Shown here in pieces: positions 23,201 to 38,261 of a stretch of 64,000 nt of DNA (positions are counted from its first letter, which is position 1; every line of letters starts with the position of its first letter). Made by a program: the position numbers and the translations under genes. Source of the DNA: Congeria kusceri (lineage: Eukaryota; Mollusca; Bivalvia; Myida; Dreissenidae); NCBI GenBank assembly GCA_027627225.1, contig CM051029.1:4237283-4301282 (forward strand), in the 5' to 3' direction. The notes under the pieces were generated by a model. It did not search any database, was not told the DNA's origin, and saw only the letters and a list, made by a program, of their open reading frames with translations.

Positions 23201-26200
23201 GTCTGTTTTTATTTGTACAAACATTTCTTGGAAATTTACTAAATTCTTTAACAACAACACACATCTGGATAGGCAGAAATCCGTCATACATTATATTTTA
23301 AATTACACAACTGAAATTGCTTTGGAGTATGGACTATTTTTTTAAGCTTCCGCATCCACAATACAATATGTAAGACACTTTTAGGGACGACATCATGCAA
23401 TCTTTCAATTCTGTGTAAGATATGTTTACCTTATAAAGAGTATAATGTCATATCAGTGTGCTGACTTATTTCATGAAAATACTTTTATTTTATTTACTAT
23501 ATACTTCATATATGTATTAATATTTATTTTCTATATGAATATGTCCATTGTTGTTATTTCATTAATTTAACCATTATCACTCAGTTCCAGGATCAACTTG
23601 CGAATACATACAATTGTGAAAGACAACATCGTTATGCATATGAATACTATCGATGAAATAAGAATATAAATGTCACAAACACGCTATAGTAATTAGGTGA
23701 GTGTCTAAATTTACACACACATGTTGGTATGTTTAAATCTGTATTAACAATAGGAAGTATGGATTAGCAATCAGAAGATCTTTGTATCGTAGACCTATTT
23801 GAGGTGCATCATGTCAATTCATGTTGATAACTTCGTATGCTTTTCATAGTGGCTCGAAGTAGAATACGATGAATGTTATGCCGCACTTCGCTTAGAATAA
23901 AAACTCTGAAATAAAGTATTTTATGTTTTCTTTACATTAATTTACATGTGAAAAAAATAACAATATTTTGATTTTTTACCCATTAATAAACTGACTTGGT
24001 CAAATGGTTTAAGTTGAACATATGATATTGTTTTAGAAATAAGTGAATTTGTATATACATGCACGCATATATGTTATATTCCAATATCAGATTTATTGAT
24101 AATGTTTACAAATATACAGTGCATTATCTTTTTGGGGACAGAAACCCATTTATATGACATGCTTATTATGCCTTATGTTAACCATTACACAATTAGTCTT
24201 CATCTGCCAATAAATATACGATCATAAGTGCTATATTACACTATTTTAAAACCTGTTTTCACACCTTAACTGATAAACCTTGTGTGGTTTCAACCGCATT
24301 CCATTGTAAAGGATAACAACGCTTCTTTTTAACTGACCAATACCTCGTTAAACTGTGGCTCTTGTCTATTTGGCCTTCAAAATATTGTTTGTTATTAGAG
24401 CATGCTATATCAAGTATTCATGCATGCACTTGATATTATTTAAAACGATATTTTGACATTGAAAGAGTTATCAAACATATTAAGACGAAATACATGCTCA
24501 AATTAATGAAATGACAGTAATACATGCTTATAAATGTATTATTATTTCAAACAAAATTTGACATTATGCTTGGAAACAATAAAATACAAAATATCTGAAA
24601 TGTAAAACATTATTTTGCATTTTTTCTTTATTGATTTCCATTTGTTGTTCTTTTTATTCATATCTTACAAAATACTGGGTCTATATAAATAAATATGTGG
24701 GTCTGCAACATTATTGTTAACCACAAAGTAAGTAGTAATTTTTTTTACATAATTTGTTTGACATATTGGCACATGTACATGTATGAGTTACAATAACTTT
24801 TTTTTTGGTTTTACCAATATACACATGATGTACACATCTTCTACTCCATGTTCGGGATATAGGTATGGCATATAAATTGTTCTTCTATAGCAATAATATG
24901 AGATCTATAATCAAAATCAAAATACCAAAATCTTCATGAAATTATCAAAATCACAATCATTATCATATCATATCATATTCAAAATCATTACGAATTGTTC
25001 TGTTTTCCCCAAATAGTACAACAGTAGTCAAAAATAGGTAAAATATAATCATGAATATATGTATTGATTATGATATGCAATTAACAAATATTTTCTATGG
25101 CATAATAAGAAATGTACATATCATAATTTGAAGGGTACGAAGTTTCAAGTGAAAAGCTTAAGTAGTATTGAATATGGAGTACGATTAGGGTCCACTGTCT
25201 GCTAGGATATGGTACTGTCCATTTGGTATATTTGCTTCATCGTTGCTGGTTTCATTCAGTTGCTTTAACGGTACTGAGAAATACAAGCTTAAAGAGGAAA
25301 CTATTTTGGAAAAGCAAAATTACAGTGTATGTTTATGTATATTTGGTATTCTTTAAAAATATTTTAAAGAAGACTTAAGAATTTCTCAACATAAACAAGC
25401 ATTAAAAAAACTAATTGCTTTATATGTATTGATTCCATAGTAATGTATATATCGTCCCTTAAAGGCCAGAAGGTGCTATCAACACAGGTGCAAAGAAGAC
25501 TGATAGTAAATTCTGGCTCTTAAGGGACGATATATAAGACCTAGAACATAACATTATAGTGATTAATTTGTATCATGTAAACATATATATTTAGTCGTTT
25601 TGCACTGTGTCAAACAAGAATTATACACAAATTTTACTGATGACAGTACTATGACGACTAACTGACTTTAACACAAGTTGTTGTAGTACTAACATCAAAT
25701 GCAACCAAGACATCGATCCTATAGCAACCCTTGCGATTAACATACAATTCTCAATTCTCTACAGGAGCATTGATTTTAATGTTAGTTCAATCGATAAATC
25801 GTTGAACTGTGCTTTTCTAAAACTCTTGCGCTTGCTTGGTCAATTCTTGTTCAGACAGTATAAACTCGATGTAGAGAGCAACATTATCAGGTGAATTAAG
25901 ATGTTATAAACGCGACGACACTAGATACAGCAGGCAGTGATATGGCATTAATATAGCAATTTATTCAGCTGAATGCGGGCAGTTGCAAAATACCTCAAAG
26001 TGACCATTTTTTCAATGTGTGATATAATGTTATCTGTATTGGGTTCAGTTCCTATTTAAATACATCAGTAGAAATCACACAACTGCAGTTCAGTTCATGG
26101 TATTCTCTATATTCAACATACTATAGTCGTACACATATTAATATTTTTACAGTATCAAGTCTAGATCTAAATCTGATCGCAATATAATTAAATACGATTA

Positions 26201-28980
26201 ATAACAGATGAAGTATAAGGATCACTAATGATCATTAGAAAATACACAAACATATGAAAACAATCATGTGGTAATCACATTACAATACCTAAATGCATCT
26301 CCGCATAAATAATAATAAGAGAATGTGTCTAGCGGTCCACTTAAATAACTCTTTACATATATACTAACATGTCACCAGGCATACATTTAATAATAATTTA
26401 CAAAACACTAAAACAAAACAGCTATATAATACATACACAAGCTACACTTTTCCTCTCATATACATACACATATTTCAACACATATCAACATAACAAATGT
26501 GGTTTGGACTTCACATAATCTGTAGTTCTGCCTCCCTCTCATAGTTCTGCCTTTGACTCGTGTATGTTAGATCTGCAAGAAATTGAATCATGGTGCACAA
26601 TATAAATAAAGTAATGATTGACATATCTTCTATACTTTTCCCGACTACAGGTTCCAATAAACACAATGCTCAATACAAAATAATTACAAACAAATGACTT
26701 TCACATTTGTAAATCACTTGTAATTCATACAATAATACCCAATATGAACATTACATGTATTGCTAACATTTCAGAAGTAATGTAAACTGATACAATAATA
26801 AATATGCAGCTCATTGACAAAAAATGGCTGCTCACACACATAAATCCGATTGTCAGAATTCATAGAAAATTCTACCTAGTAACAGATGGATGACAGGCTA
26901 TTTATTCGCTTGGTTGGCTGTTGTATTCGTGCTGCAGGTAATTGTGCACCAAAGGCCTCGTTTCCTTGTTGTCAGTACATTTTTGATCACTGCTGCTTTA
27001 CTGAGGGTTAACTCTGGCGCTCTTTTATCTACGGACATAAAGCACATTACTACGTCGATTTTCTGATTTCATGAACTGGTAATTATTATAAAATAAGACT
27101 ATTTAACAATATATGTCAATCATATTAAAAGTCATTCGTGAAACTAACGTATATGCAAAGAGTACATTAACATGTAAATACATTTAAAACATTTAAATTA
27201 GTTAATAATTATTGTGCAAACATTCCAGACACATGTACCACATTATGTTAGTTTGAAGTTAAACTAACAACGACAAAGCATTCCTTCTTTAATATTCTGA
27301 TACACTAGTTTGTACAAATGTTATATCCGAATACCCATGTATCCGAATAGTATATCACACAAGGAGATGCCTTGTGTGCGAGTCGTTCAATCGACATACT
27401 TTTATTCACGTTTGTGTATTAGAAAATAGATGACTTGTCAATAAAACAGCTTCAAAAATAAGTTCAAATTAAGACATTAACATAGCATGTAAGCAAATAT
27501 GAATTGTAAGCTAATATGAATATTGGACCGTTGAAATGTCAAATATGCATATCCGGTTTATGAAAATAAGTTAGGCGTGAAAGCACTAAAATCGGAATGA
27601 TTACACTAAAGTAAACTGGCCGTGTTTAAACTGGTAGTAGTTCACATTGCGTAGACTATAATGTAGAACAACCAACGGCGCTGCATTGTAATTTCAGATC
27701 TTACGTTATTGTTATCTTTAGTAAAGGAATTCTGATTCTTCTGTAAAAACTTTAGGAGTAAACAATTGAGGAAACACTTAAGTTAAAACGTGCTTGAATA
27801 ATACTTACATTTTCTTACATATTAAGGCAAAACCTATACTCTCAACTAAATTTTAAACGCATCAAATGGAATAAATTAAAAGTGTTGTTTTTCTTTATTT
27901 ATACGAATTTTAGCATGAAATGACAGCTATGGCAATTTCAGTTATACATGCATGTGTTCCTTCCAAAATATTATAAAATATACGAAAGAATTTCGTGTTT
28001 TCCATAGCGCAGCTGAAATGCTTATAAATATTAAACAAAATACAATACATTTGGAGCGTTATAAGTTTTGTTGAGTTTATATTAAATATTGTTTACAATT
28101 TCGGTTAGCTTTGTACTAAGAATCTTCGTGCACTATGAATATGGCCCCCAAACCACAAAGCAACCAGCGAAACCAAAATGAAATTGCATTTATACGCGGT
28201 AGGGAAAATAGGTTCTATATTCATATGCTCAAATGGCATACGTAATTTATCGGTATTATAATAGTCATTCGGTACTGGTGAGTTACGATTGAGAAATAGT
28301 CAATAATAATAATAATAAAGTATTTTCACATAAAGTATTTGTTTTTACTTATTGTATATGTACTACCGCAGGCATATTAATAATAGTCGTGAACATGTAA
28401 CTAGTTTTATTAATACGTTATGAACATTTTTCAGTTTCGATATAAGTAATAATTTGTGTACGCTCTGAGTTTCGGAATGAACCCTGTTTAGTTCGTGAAG
28501 TTCTTTCCCGAGCATACATATACAAGCTCAGGATAACAACATCCAACATGAAATGCTACCAAGTATCATAAACTTCATCTCATATGGATATCCATTGCGT
28601 TTCAGAGTGCCATCATTAGAACATCTACACGACGACTGCGTTAGACATATATGAAATTGCTATATACAAGATAATACTTTTAACATCATGGACAATCACC
28701 TGGACAATAAAAATACACCTTCTTATATCTATTATAGCTGCATAACTCTGCGAGTGAATTTGTTTTCGCATGTTCTTATTATTCGGTTAATGGATTAGAT
28801 ATTAAGCTTAAATTTAACATTTTAATTAACATAATTACGGCACTGATTAGTACAGCGCAACACATGGGTGTTGTTAGGCTTCTGTTTTGACAAATATTGA
28901 ATATTATTTATGACGTGTTAAGAACGACAACTATTGTAACACTATATATTTAAACTAATTCAGTATTTACCATTGCCATT
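20241..28980. repeat. Unit U2: tandem-array unit without receptor exons
   Basis: By eye, 20.35-20.76 kb matches positions 190-620 upstream of copy A, and 21.66-22.11 kb matches parts of its downstream flank (10.92-11.12 and 13.59-13.83 kb). 23.64-27.2 kb matches 16.94-20.24 kb. The roughly 10 kb between, including every Ig exon, is missing. Similarity is visibly lower than between U1 and U4, so this unit is older. No gene was recognised. The minus-strand frame at 21087-21293 and the plus-strand frame at 22410-22646 have no recognisable domain. Confidence 0.6.
25446..25536. repeat. Conserved long hairpin, U2 copy (best paired)
   Basis: The outer 17 bases of each arm (TATATATCGTCCCTTAA and its inverse) pair perfectly. 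The inner arms (CCAGAA and CTATCA blocks) pair well, and the loop is about 18-20 bases (ACACAGGTGCAAAGAAGAC). Confidence 0.65.
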
Positions 28981-29503
28981 AAAATTATTTCAACGGTGAA
29001 AGAGTGCACAACGCATGAAAAAGCCTACATTGTTTTTGTATTTTTCAAATGTATCTTAAATTAACAAACATAATGATTGCTCTAGACTGTAATATACAAA
29101 TAAGTATTACGATAGGTGCATTTGATACGGTGTAAAGTTTAGCACATATCTGAATCAATTCATTAACCTTTGTTGTACATATAGGAAGTAATCGTTAAGT
29201 TATCGAACCGATCATTTCAACATTGCATGGTTGTTTATATTTGTGTAACACATACAATGATCTAGAAAAATGTTGGAAACATGTTGTTACGTATTGCTCA
29301 ATTTGATCTTAAATTAACAAACATAAACTATATGTATATATATCCTTTTTTTAAATATTTGCATGATGTATGCATGAATTGTGAACTAAACTAGTGCGAG
29401 TCTTATGTTTTTTAATCCATTCTAGTTGTGATTGATTGTGTATTTATTTCATTAAAAACCAAATACGCACTGGTTAAAGCCTTTTTTACTCACCTATTGA
29501 AAG

Positions 29504-30342
<839 letters not shown>

Positions 30343-30456
30343 TCCAGTCAGACATTTTACAGCTTGGAGTATAGCAAACACTAGCACTAGTTGTTTAATG
30401 TTCAATAACGTTGTACGTTTGTATTCTTCATTATTTGTTCTTTATTAGTAAACGAA

Positions 30457-30480
30457 GTAGTAGTAGCAGTAGTAGAAGTG

Positions 30481-30512
<32 letters not shown>

Positions 30513-30535
30513 GGTAGTAGTAGTAGTAGTAGTAG

Positions 30536-30569
<34 letters not shown>

Positions 30570-30578
30570 AGTAGTACA
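30457..30578. repeat. (TAG)n followed by (TTG)n microsatellite
   Basis: About 80 bp of TAG/GTG units followed by a clean TTG run of about 30 bp (30536-30568). Confidence 0.95.
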
Positions 30579-31389
30579 TGTAATTAACAAAGACTGTGTA
30601 CTTTTATATACTTCATAATTTGTTCATTCGCAACCAGAGACAGAAGAGAATATTGTTTTTAATGTTTCATCACAGGTTTTTAATTATATCAACACATCCA
30701 GTTTAAATAAAATTCAATTAAAACGTATGTCAATTATGTTTAATGTAAAGCTACAAAAGGATTACATCAATGACCGAAAGTAATGTCAGTCAGTAGTTTA
30801 GATACTATACCATGTCAAACTGTACCCCCAAACGCACGTGATTGTTATTAATGTACATACATTTAATATGCAATGACTAAATTCAATTCTTCTTGTTACA
30901 CTATTCAAATCGCGCTTGAGTATTGATTGTCAGCTACGTGATCTAGTTTGCAGCTATCAGGTTGCACGCGAGGCATACATGCTGTGTGTGCACAGGGTTG
31001 CTAGGCAAATAGGAAGAAAAGAACCGTTAACACGCAGCCTTGCAAGTCGACTGGCGGCTATTTTTATTTGACATTGACCTATATATATGTCTTTAAATGA
31101 GCTTGTCTTTTCATAACGTTTCAACAGCTGAAATAATGATCTAGCAACTATATAAAATGGATTTTTTATACAAGGCAACGAACTCCAAGTAAAAGACCAC
31201 AACAACATTTTGATAAATTAATGTTCCTGCTGAATACGTTTTTGTATGAATACTACTAGTAATCAAAGCTCTAACAGCACAAGCTTGCTGTTGTACACTT
31301 TAACAACTCATATAGTTTTGCTGAAAATGCCAACAGAAAACGGCTAGTTATGTTCAACATGACAACAGTGTGTGTGTGCGTGAATGTGA

Positions 31390-31404
31390 GGGGGGGGGGG
31401 GGGG
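31390..31404. repeat. Poly-G run
   Basis: Fifteen consecutive G after a GTGTGTGTGCGTGAATGTGA stretch. It is unusual in this AT-rich sequence and prone to length error in assemblies. Confidence 0.9.
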
Positions 31405-32180
31405 CTAAGTGTTTGTCTTACTTAAATATTTACTCCATATTTATAACGTAACATTGAGTGAACAAATAACTTGACTGCTGCAGAATTGCACTAAAGATGT
31501 AAATCTCGCAAGCAATCATCCATAGTGATCAATGTGTAGTTGATAAAAAGAAAAATACTGTCTTTGCAAGAAATCCTCATCTCATGTTATTAGGTTTTAA
31601 AACTGGGAGATGAATATTGTAGAAAACCTCTTCTGATTATATGGAGTAGGAGTCCCAAAGACGGCCTCATGCTCTTTCCAACTTACGAAGGGCTATCCTT
31701 GCGACATTGTTGGTGTCGTTGTTTAATTGAAAAAAAAAATTCTTTTGATATTTACAAATATTACTATTATATAATGGAGGGTATCAGCTGCATGGGCAAC
31801 GACTCATCCTGCAAATTAACACACAGGTCCCCCCAGCATCAACAATTTCATTGTAACGATATGGACACTGGTAGTTACTCATCGAACTGGTTTAGAAACA
31901 TTGTTCCAGGGGTCCTTTTTAACGGTAAGGGATGTCTTTCTATGTCATTGACATATACCGCCCGCCTCAAGATCGACAGGCTCAAGCAAGTAAGGTTTTA
32001 CCCCGCCATAGCCTGATACGAAACTGGGTGAATGAAGCTTTAAATTTTAACAACACAAAACACGCTCTTTTCCGTTTGCAAGCTGGACATTCCTGACCTG
32101 TCTTCCGATCTTCCGATCTGCAGATATATAACGATCAGTAGAAAACCGTTGTTACATATAAAAATCTTTTGCGGCTTAAT

Positions 32181-32366
32181 GTATATGTTATTGATGTCAA
32201 CATTGACAAGGAGAAGCAGCTGCAGCGCATGGTGTAACACTGCCTTGAGTTGCATGTGATCCAACATTTCGTCACCACCGAAACCGCTCTGAATGCCATT
32301 CCAAAATTGCCAATACTCAGAGATTGGACTCATCCCCCCTCCCCGCTGGTATTTAGACTAACCTGA
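32181..32366 (+). pseudogene. Unidentified coding-like fragment
   Basis: A 61-codon stretch with protein-like composition ('VYVIDVNIDKEKQLQRMV', stop, then 'HCLELHVIQHFVTTETALNA' and onward) broken by TAA at 32235-32237. It lies in a GC-richer patch (about 31.78-32.6 kb). I do not recognise the family; it may be a transposable-element relic. Confidence 0.2.
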
Positions 32367-33540
32367 AAAAGACACCATCATATCTCAACGTTCAGATACT
32401 CCACCTCAATCTACATTGAGGAAAATGTTGAAAAAAGGTACCTGCTATCATGTCTGATGCATAGCTAGACAACGTAATTGCCAAAGCGGCTGGAGTTGTT
32501 ACCAATATATGTTAACATCACTGAGAAAGACTGATGTCTTTACCAAATACTGGTAAAGGTCAAGGTGTATACCTATCTTGCGGCTGCAGATGAATATGTT
32601 GTAATAAAGGTGAGTGTACTTTTAAGGTAATTAAATACCTTAAGATTTATATAGATTTAATAAATAAATTACAATTAACAATTAAATATGCGTTAAACAC
32701 CTTTTTACAGCCTCATGGTTCCATATTTATTGTATAGATTTTTTGAACAGCCTACATACAGCCACAAATAAACTTCTATAAAATGTTACATCAACAAGCA
32801 GTAAAATTTTGATCGATGGTCTTGAAATAGTTTACATTTTGAACTCAGTATGCAACTTGTTAGTATCATATTATCTAGGATAAATTGACATATTGCAATG
32901 CCGGAGACCAGCTCACTTTGTGTTTGTCATTATTAAAATGGTATGGGTAACTACTATGACATCATATAAAAGATGCCCACCGTGAGCGCAATAATACTGA
33001 CGATAATACCCCAAATCAGTGCGCAAGTGGACATAACCAATGTAATTTAAAGCATACGGTAAAAACACAATTACTTCCCTCGAAATGTGAAATGCATCCT
33101 TATGTTACGGCATTATCTACGAATTATAGATAATGCTCATTCAACCCGAATGTACTGGCCATCAATCTGTATTGTAAACGGAGTTTCATTCTACATGTTT
33201 CCACTTAATGTCATGTCAATAATTAGCATTATTTAGTTTTTTTTTATATTATCCCTTAGAATCGTATTTATAACACGTTTTAGAGCGCTCACATTAGATT
33301 ATTGACGAGTACATACGTGTAAGAAATCAACATTTTTTCAATAACAATCAAACGTTGTATATTTTGTTACAATTTTGTCATCGCATATTCTTTTTACTGG
33401 CTTGAATATATTTGCTAATATGCATACATCATAAATATTTAACTGCGAAAATGTGCTAAATAGTAATTTAATATGGTGAGGTTTCTACTTTTATAATTAT
33501 ATAAATCGCTGAATGACGTGGAAAGTGCGACAACTCTGTA

Positions 33541-34455
33541 ATACTCTTTGATACCTCGGTCAAGGTATACACGTAACTCTTTGTGTGCTCACAACGAACT
33601 GGATGTACCATTTAAATCATTTTAAAGATTACCGATGGCACACTGCTAGAAATCCATACATACGTTTCTATTTCGTAAACTTTATCTAAATGGCGTTTTC
33701 ACTAAAATTTAATATTATAATAATATTTAGAGCTTAAGTTTGACACGGTGTGAAGTTGTGTACTTGCCTGAATTAGTTTAACTTCGTTGTAAACATAGGA
33801 ACTTAATCGATTAGTTATTTACATGATGAGCTTACAATTTAATTTTGTTTATAGTCTTGTAACATATGTAGCTATGTAGACATATGCTTGATAAATGTTT
33901 GTACTTAATTGCTCTTCTTGTAGCGTGTTCGATTTCACAACAATATGGCAAATACTTATCTGAGGATTGTCGTTTGTATGAGGATTTATATTGTGATTTT
34001 TTTTGTGTAAACTGAGTTAATATAAAGTACAACAAAGAACTTTGATATATACGTATATTTTACTAAAGTTGGCATCAGATCATATTCTACGAAATTAGAA
34101 AAAGAAAGTAGACGGCGTGTGGTATACTTATTTTGTATTCGCACAACATGATTGTCGACCAAACTTAAACAAACTGCAAGCGGAAATACCTAGGTTGAAC
34201 TATAAACGCCGTGTTACCACAAATACCAAACGATATTTTAATGAATCTATAATATATAATATAGAAGAATAATTTAATCTGATGACGCTTACTATCTGTT
34301 TCTTTTTGTGTTAATCGATGGCCAGGACTATATAATTGCATTTCAATTAACAATTTTAGGAAAAATTAAAGTTTATACATGTATGTTTCATTTTTTATTG
34401 TTTAGCATAATATTAAAATAAAAAATATACTATATGAACTTTATTCATTTTTAAG
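33541..34455. other. U4 5' flank of copy B
   Basis: Close match to 1-950, the copy A flank, with a gap of about 60 bp (opposite A 440-480). No signal-peptide exon was found here or in the 3 kb to the left, so the start of copy B is unexplained. Confidence 0.6.
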
Positions 34456-34803
34456 ACGCAGAGGCTCCTGTACTGACATCCAAGTCAACATTGGTGACTG
34501 TCAATGAAGCTCTACAGTTAACATGCACACATTCAACACATACAATTTTAAGATGGTGGCGCCAACCGGCAGGTTATAGTACGTCTTCAAGTATTCTCGA
34601 AATGGGATACGTTGGCAGCACTTGTACCTTCCTTTCTGCAACACTACCAGATGAATTTTCGAACTGCGGGTGCAGCGGTGCGACGACAATTACGTGCACA
34701 CTGAAATCCTTGCACACAACCAGTCACGGTGACAAGTGGAAGTGCTCAGTGTCCATCAATTCACAAGCAACATACAGCAATGAAATAACACTAAATATAT
34801 CAG
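34456..34803 (+). CDS. Copy B exon Ig1
   Basis: Acceptor TTTTTAAG, donor GTAAAT; 348 bp, phase 1-1, open. The complete signature is kept here: 'LQLTCTHS', 'LRWWRQP', 'KWKCSVS'. Extra Cys in 'GCSG' and 'ITCTL' suggest a second disulfide. Confidence 0.8.
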
Positions 34804-36785
34804 GTAAATTATTGCACATTTATCATGGAAACAATGATAGATTGTGTTGTATGTGTATAGACAAATCCGGGATGCCATATTGTAATACATATTTGTGTTC
34901 AGGTTTACGCCCATTTAATATTATTCTTTATTATGTTAAGCAAACAATGATTGCTTAATATCACAGTTTTATTATTATTTTTATTTTCTTATTTCAAAGA
35001 CTATTTTCAAAGTTTATAGTAAACTGTCCGTACAAAAGAGACCTGATTTAATTCGGCCAAAAGCACGCCATGAAACGACGGGCTTTGACTGCTTATACGT
35101 GTCAGTTTTAGCATTAAAATATGGAACACTTTTTTTTTTCGAAAAATAATAACTGATTTTCGCGACCATGATTTTTGTTTTGTTTTTGAAATGCAGTAAA
35201 TATAAGGAATTGACAGATACTAATTTGCGTGTGTATACAAACTTAGGTAAATATAATCGTTTTCACCTGATATGTGGCAAATTATCCTAAGAACAAACCA
35301 GAAAAATTGTGCATAGTGTTCAGCCATGTCCTACATTCTTGTCAATTGCTAAGATTTCCTTTATAAATAAATACCATTTAACAGACATTTTAAGCCAATG
35401 CTTGCTGTTGTCTTAACAATACCATAATGGATGACAAATATCAAAGTTTTTATCATTCTTTATAATACTGTATTCTGTGGCTTTCTACACACCTGTGTGC
35501 TAAATATTGACATAGGTTTTGTTTGGCACGCTATCTTGTGTATAAATAAGGTACATATTCAACTTTGCCGGACAGACTACACTGAAGAGCAAACCTATGC
35601 ATAGACGGTAAAAACATAGTGCACACTACATTATGTATTACAAAATGAATTGCATTTTGCAAGGCCATGTCGAAAACTGTTATGAATAGTTGCTCATGAA
35701 CGCAGAGGAAGTAGATAATTGGTTGGTAATATTGATTTTGAAGTAAGATTCTTATGATGTGGATTGCATTGTTTCAAAAACAACAAATTAACAATCTAAA
35801 ATTGATTTGATTGTTGTTGTTAAAATGCAACACATTAGCATTGTGTGGACACATTCAAATGCAAATGTATAACATAGATGAATTTGCAGGTGTAAGAAAC
35901 ATCTGTTAGAAAATGATATGTAAAATACAATTCGCATAACAGTTGTATCTTGTAAAAACATGAACTGTATTATTACCTTTGGGACGATGGTGGCAGACCC
36001 AATAGTTGGAAATAATGTCCTAGCAGGTGAAATTGAACGGCATTGCACGGTTTCCCATTAATGTTTGTTACATAATTAGAAAATTAGAAAAAGTATTTAC
36101 AGCTAAGAAAAGTATTACAAACATCACCCGAATTTAAGGGGTATCTTTCTTTTAGTTATCTTTTGATGAATATTAGTTTTGATGAACAATATTATGACTA
36201 TTTTACTGCATTCTAGTCCGTAGTCTGTTAACTGATTCCCGTTGATAATCCTGAAGTGATTTTACTGATTTTAGCATTGCACGCAGGAATGAGTTAAAAC
36301 GTGTTAGTGTAATGAATACCAAATTATTGTAGAGAATACAAAATATAAGATAAATAAAACTCCAGAGACATCATTAATATAACCATATTATATATTATCT
36401 CCATGATATACAATAAAATAATATACATAAAATATCTACATATTAACTATACGTATAACGCACATTCTGTTTATGTTCACGAATAAAATATTGCTAAAAA
36501 ATGATTTGATTTGATTACAGTGGAAGGATCTGTTGTCGATGAATAACTTTACGACACCATCAGTTAGATGCGTATGTAAACGACGGCTGAAAATAACATA
36601 TTTAACATTAGTTTTTCTTTCAATTAGATATCGATTCTTAATACATTGATTATCTAAAGCTTTTTGGGGAGGAACACAATTGACAATCTTTCACAAATGT
36701 GCAGTTTTTTGTTACGGAACTAAACAATAAATACTGATAAATACTGTAAAGTAAAGATAATAGTAGTAGTAGAAATAATACTAGC

Positions 36786-36823
<38 letters not shown>

Positions 36824-36862
36824 CAGTAGTAGTAGTAGTAGTAGTAGTAGAAGTGGTAGTAT

Positions 36863-36946
<84 letters not shown>

Positions 36947-37188
36947 AAGTAGTAGTAGTAGTAGTTGTTGTTGTTGTTGTTGTAATGTTAGTAGTAGCAG
37001 CAGTAGTAGTAATAGAAGAAGAAGTAGTCCAGTAGTAGCAGTAGTAGTAGTTGTAGTAGAAGTAGTAGTAGTAGTAGTAGTAGTCGTAGTAGTAATAGTA
37101 GTAGTAGTAGTAGTATTGATAGTATTAGTAGTAGTAGTAGTAGTAGTAGTAGTCGTACATGTAGTAGTAGTAATTGTAGTAGCAGTAA

Positions 37189-37239
<51 letters not shown>

Positions 37240-37269
37240 TAGTAGTAGAAGTAGTAGTAGTAGTAGTAA

Positions 37270-37351
<82 letters not shown>

Positions 37352-38261
37352 CGTACTACTAGAAGTCGTAGTAGTTGTTGTTGTTGTATATTATAACATT
37401 ATTCTCAATATAACTGATCAATCTAAATGTTCGATTTTTCTTAATGTATTGTGCATGATTCAAATAAAGTGCGAAACATGTTCGCGTGTTGCTTGGTCAA
37501 ATCAGCTGTTTCATGCGCAGCATTGATGCTCAACAATGTTCGTCTAAACTATAAACGTCACTGTCGCGCACTGTATTTGTAACAAAATAAGTCCCCGGAA
37601 AGGTTTAATTTCTAGTAGATCTCGATCTAATTGTGTCATGTAAATAATTTCCATTATAGATTATATTTATTATGTTTACAAAAATATAAATGTGTATGTA
37701 AATGTTGTTGTTCTGCTCAATATAACTGTTTGTTATGAAAGCATTTTCCTAATAGATTTACATTTAATGTAATGTACCTTTGACTGATCTATGATATCAG
37801 CTATTTAAAGTATAAGGTCAGTATACGAATTTATTGAAAATCCTCGTACATGTAATTCATATAATAAAAATCACTTTACAAGTTAACAGAAGCAGTTGTT
37901 TTTGTATTTATTTGAAATGTAATAGCAAGCTAGGACTTTGGATGAAAAGATATGTGTTTGTTAAAATGTTGGTAATAAAAGAGTTGTTTCATATGTGTTT
38001 AAGGAATTGTTAAACCGGTTATCCCTTGGTGTAAGTGATGATATTTTTAGCTGTTCCAAAATAATCCCTTACACCTTGAGACAACAGTTTGTACTGTTCC
38101 AAGAACGCCTATTAAGTGACTTTATACTATTGTTATGCTATTATTATAAAATTATCATTATAACAAATTTTGGCATTAATGATGAAAAAAAAATACTAAA
38201 AAAACTTTTAATTATAAATAATTTTTATCGTCGTCCACTGTTGACGCTTTATTTATTTTAG
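34804..38261. other. Copy B intron Ig1-Ig2
   Basis: About 3.4 kb. The first 380 bp and the 45 bp after the TAG array (37389-37433) match copy A. 35.2-36.75 kb has no counterpart in copy A, and I recognise no element in it. 37434-38261 is what copy A has deleted. Confidence 0.6.
36760..37388. repeat. (TAG)n microsatellite in copy B intron
   Basis: About 620 bp of TAG units with TTG, CAG and AAG interruptions, at the position equivalent to the 2599-2703 array of copy A. Poly-Val frames here are artefacts. Confidence 0.95.
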
